Both the position numbers and the translations under genes were made by a program. A stretch of DNA of 60,146 nt, from assembly GCF_014652355.1 (NCBI RefSeq), contig NZ_BMYQ01000001.1, positions 1 to 60,146 of the forward strand, written 5' to 3'. Origin of the DNA: Gemmobacter lanyuensis (GTDB lineage: Bacteria > Pseudomonadota > Alphaproteobacteria > Rhodobacterales > Rhodobacteraceae). Numbering within the stretch: position 1 is the first letter of the stretch; each line of letters begins with the position of its first letter. This document shows positions 58,905 through 60,146 of this stretch, piece after piece. Below the pieces are notes generated by a model, which was not told the DNA's origin, did not search any database, and worked only from the letters and a program-made list of their open reading frames with translations.

Positions 58905-60146
58905 ATGCCAGCACCCGGAGAGAACCTTCGTATCAATTCCGCACGGCTGTGGGACAGCCTGATGGAGATGGCGCAGATCGGCCCCGGCGTCGCGGGTGGC
59001 TGCAACCGCCAGACCCTGACCGATGCCGACAATGAGGGGCGCCACGTTTTCCGCCGCTGGTGCGAAGCCGCGGGCATGACCATGGGCGTGGACAGCATGG
59101 GCAACATGTTCTTCACCCGCCCGGGCGAAGACCCCGAGGCGCTGCCCGTTTATATGGGCAGCCATCTGGACACCCAGCCCACCGGCGGCAAATTCGACGG
59201 GGTGCTGGGGGTTCTGGGTGCTTTGGAGGTCGTGCGGTCGATGAATGACCTTGGCATCCGCACCCGCCACCCGATCGTGGTGACGAACTGGACCAATGAG
59301 GAAGGCGCGCGCTTTGCCCCGGCCATGCTGGCCAGCGGTGTCTTCGCGGGCATCCATACCGAAGATTACGCGAAATCGCGCAGCGATCTGGACGGCAAGC
59401 TTTTTGGGGCGGAGCTGGAGCGCATCGGCTGGGTCGGTAATGAGAAGGTCGGCGCGCGCAAGATGAGGGCCATGTTCGAGCTGCATATCGAGCAAGGCCC
59501 CATCCTTGAGGCCGAGGGCAAGACCATCGGCGTTGTGACGCATGGGCAGGGCCTCTGGTGGCTGGAAATCACCCTGACCGGCAAGGACGCCCATACCGGC
59601 AGCACGCCCATGAACATGCGCGTCAACGCGGGGCTTGGCATGGCCCGCATCACCGAGCGGGTGCATCAGATTGCCATGAGCCATCAGCCCGATGCCGTGG
59701 GCGCGGTGGGGCAGGTCAAGGTCTTTCCGAATTCGCGCAATGTGATCCCGGGCAAGGTGGTGTTCACGGTCGATATCCGCAGCCCGGAACAGGCCAAACT
59801 GGATGCGATGAAGGCCGAGGTGATCCGCGCGGCCCATGCCGTCGCGGCGGAACTGGGCCTGGGCTGCGGCATCGAGGAGGTGGGGCATTTCGACCCCGTG
59901 ACCTTTGCGCCCGAGCTGGTATCGATCGTGCGCGCCAAGGCCGAGGCGCTTGGCTACAGCCACCGCGACATCGTGTCGGGTGCGGGCCATGATGCCTGCT
60001 GGATCAACCGCGTGGCCCCCACAACCATGATCATGTGCCCCTGTGTGGATGGTCTGAGCCATAACGAGGCCGAAGAGATTTCACCCGAATGGGCGGCGGC
60101 GGGGACGGATGTCCTGTTGCATGCGGTGCTTGAGGTGGCCGGCGTG
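58905..60146 (+). CDS. M20-type amidohydrolase, ureidopropionase/carbamoylase family (3' end cut by window)
   Basis: 414 codons run from the ATG at 58905, after GGGAGAG, to the window end without a stop. Family members have about 415 residues, so almost the whole gene is seen. Metal-site motifs are GSHLDTQPTGGKFDGVLG (His87, Asp89, Asp98), TNEEGARF (Glu132, Glu133), ELHIEQGPILE (His194) and the late DGLSHNEAE. The family comprises beta-ureidopropionase, N-carbamoyl-L-amino acid hydrolase and allantoate amidohydrolase. The divergent RutR-type repressor and operator pair favour beta-ureidopropionase of reductive pyrimidine degradation. The downstream genes lie outside the window. Confidence 0.87.
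   Translation, partial: MPAPGENLRINSARLWDSLMEMAQIGPGVAGGCNRQTLTDADNEGRHVFRRWCEAAGMTMGVDSMGNMFFTRPGEDPEALPVYMGSHLDTQPTGGKFDGVLGVLGALEVVRSMNDLGIRTRHPIVVTNWTNEEGARFAPAMLASGVFAGIHTEDYAKSRSDLDGKLFGAELERIGWVGNEKVGARKMRAMFELHIEQGPILEAEGKTIGVVTHGQGLWWLEITLTGKDAHTGSTPMNMRVNAGLGMARITERVHQIAMSHQPDAVGAVGQVKVFPNSRNVIPGKVVFTVDIRSPEQAKLDAMKAEVIRAAHAVAAELGLGCGIEEVGHFDPVTFAPELVSIVRAKAEALGYSHRDIVSGAGHDACWINRVAPTTMIMCPCVDGLSHNEAEEISPEWAAAGTDVLLHAVLEVAGV

Overview
The window looks like chromosomal DNA of a GC-rich alphaproteobacterium of the Rhodobacterales (Rhodobacter/Paracoccus-type). The indicators are a two-piece, circularly permuted tmRNA gene whose tag reads ANDNRAPVALAA, the alphaproteobacterial SspB, the trgA-trgB pair first known from Rhodobacter sphaeroides, CobS/CobT cobaltochelatase, the psd-pssA-pmtA phosphatidylcholine operon, and the fumC-DUF4169-ribbon-helix-helix neighbourhood. 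No rRNA, tRNA or CRISPR array was seen.

Layout. 1-1.9 kb: mobile debris (end of an IS3-type transposase fused to a 5'-truncated phage structural gene, plus a 23-bp direct repeat) abutting ssrA (1886-2202, minus). 2.3-7.5 kb: polyamine-type binding protein, class V PLP enzyme, sspB, fumC and two small conserved genes. 7.6-11.9 kb: photolyase, cyclopropane fatty acid synthase, trgA and trgB behind a good match to a singlet-oxygen sigma-E promoter. 11.9-16.6 kb: a LysR regulator divergent from a tight amine-catabolism operon (class III aminotransferase, BKACE beta-keto acid cleavage enzyme, GNAT, acetylpolyamine deacetylase). 16.9-20.1 kb: rpoH, then psd-pssA-pmtA. 20-41.7 kb: housekeeping and metabolic genes (guanine and 8-oxoguanine deaminases, mgtE, hisN, an XRE regulator, quinone reductase, Xaa-Pro aminopeptidase, cobT, cobS, a methyltransferase/glycosyltransferase pair, a J-domain protein, bolA, malate synthase G, a second photolyase/cryptochrome). 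Palindromic intergenic elements recur here.

41.8-53.7 kb is the most unusual part. A LuxR/NarL regulator with a degenerate receiver domain (like CsgD) is divergent, across a 561-bp AT-rich spacer, from an apparent surface-fibre operon: a low-complexity lipoprotein, an HfaA-like small secreted protein, a CsgG/HfaB-type outer-membrane secretion lipoprotein with a long extra C-terminus, and four secreted paralogues that share an L-x-RVL start, an [IV]DGS motif and a G[SA]VNTG repeat. A 1544-residue RTX/Calx-beta protein follows. The proposed reading is a curli/holdfast-like nucleation-secretion system whose substrates form a family I cannot match to a named one.

53.9-58.1 kb holds a soluble chemoreceptor with six PAS-like domains and a triple-CheW protein. 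It is next to the adhesion locus and may link sensing to attachment. 58.1 kb to the end: a RutR-type TetR repressor divergent from a carbamoylase/ureidopropionase-type hydrolase that runs almost to completion at the window edge, with two RutR-like operators between them.

All assignments come from reading the sequence and from family knowledge. No database search was run.
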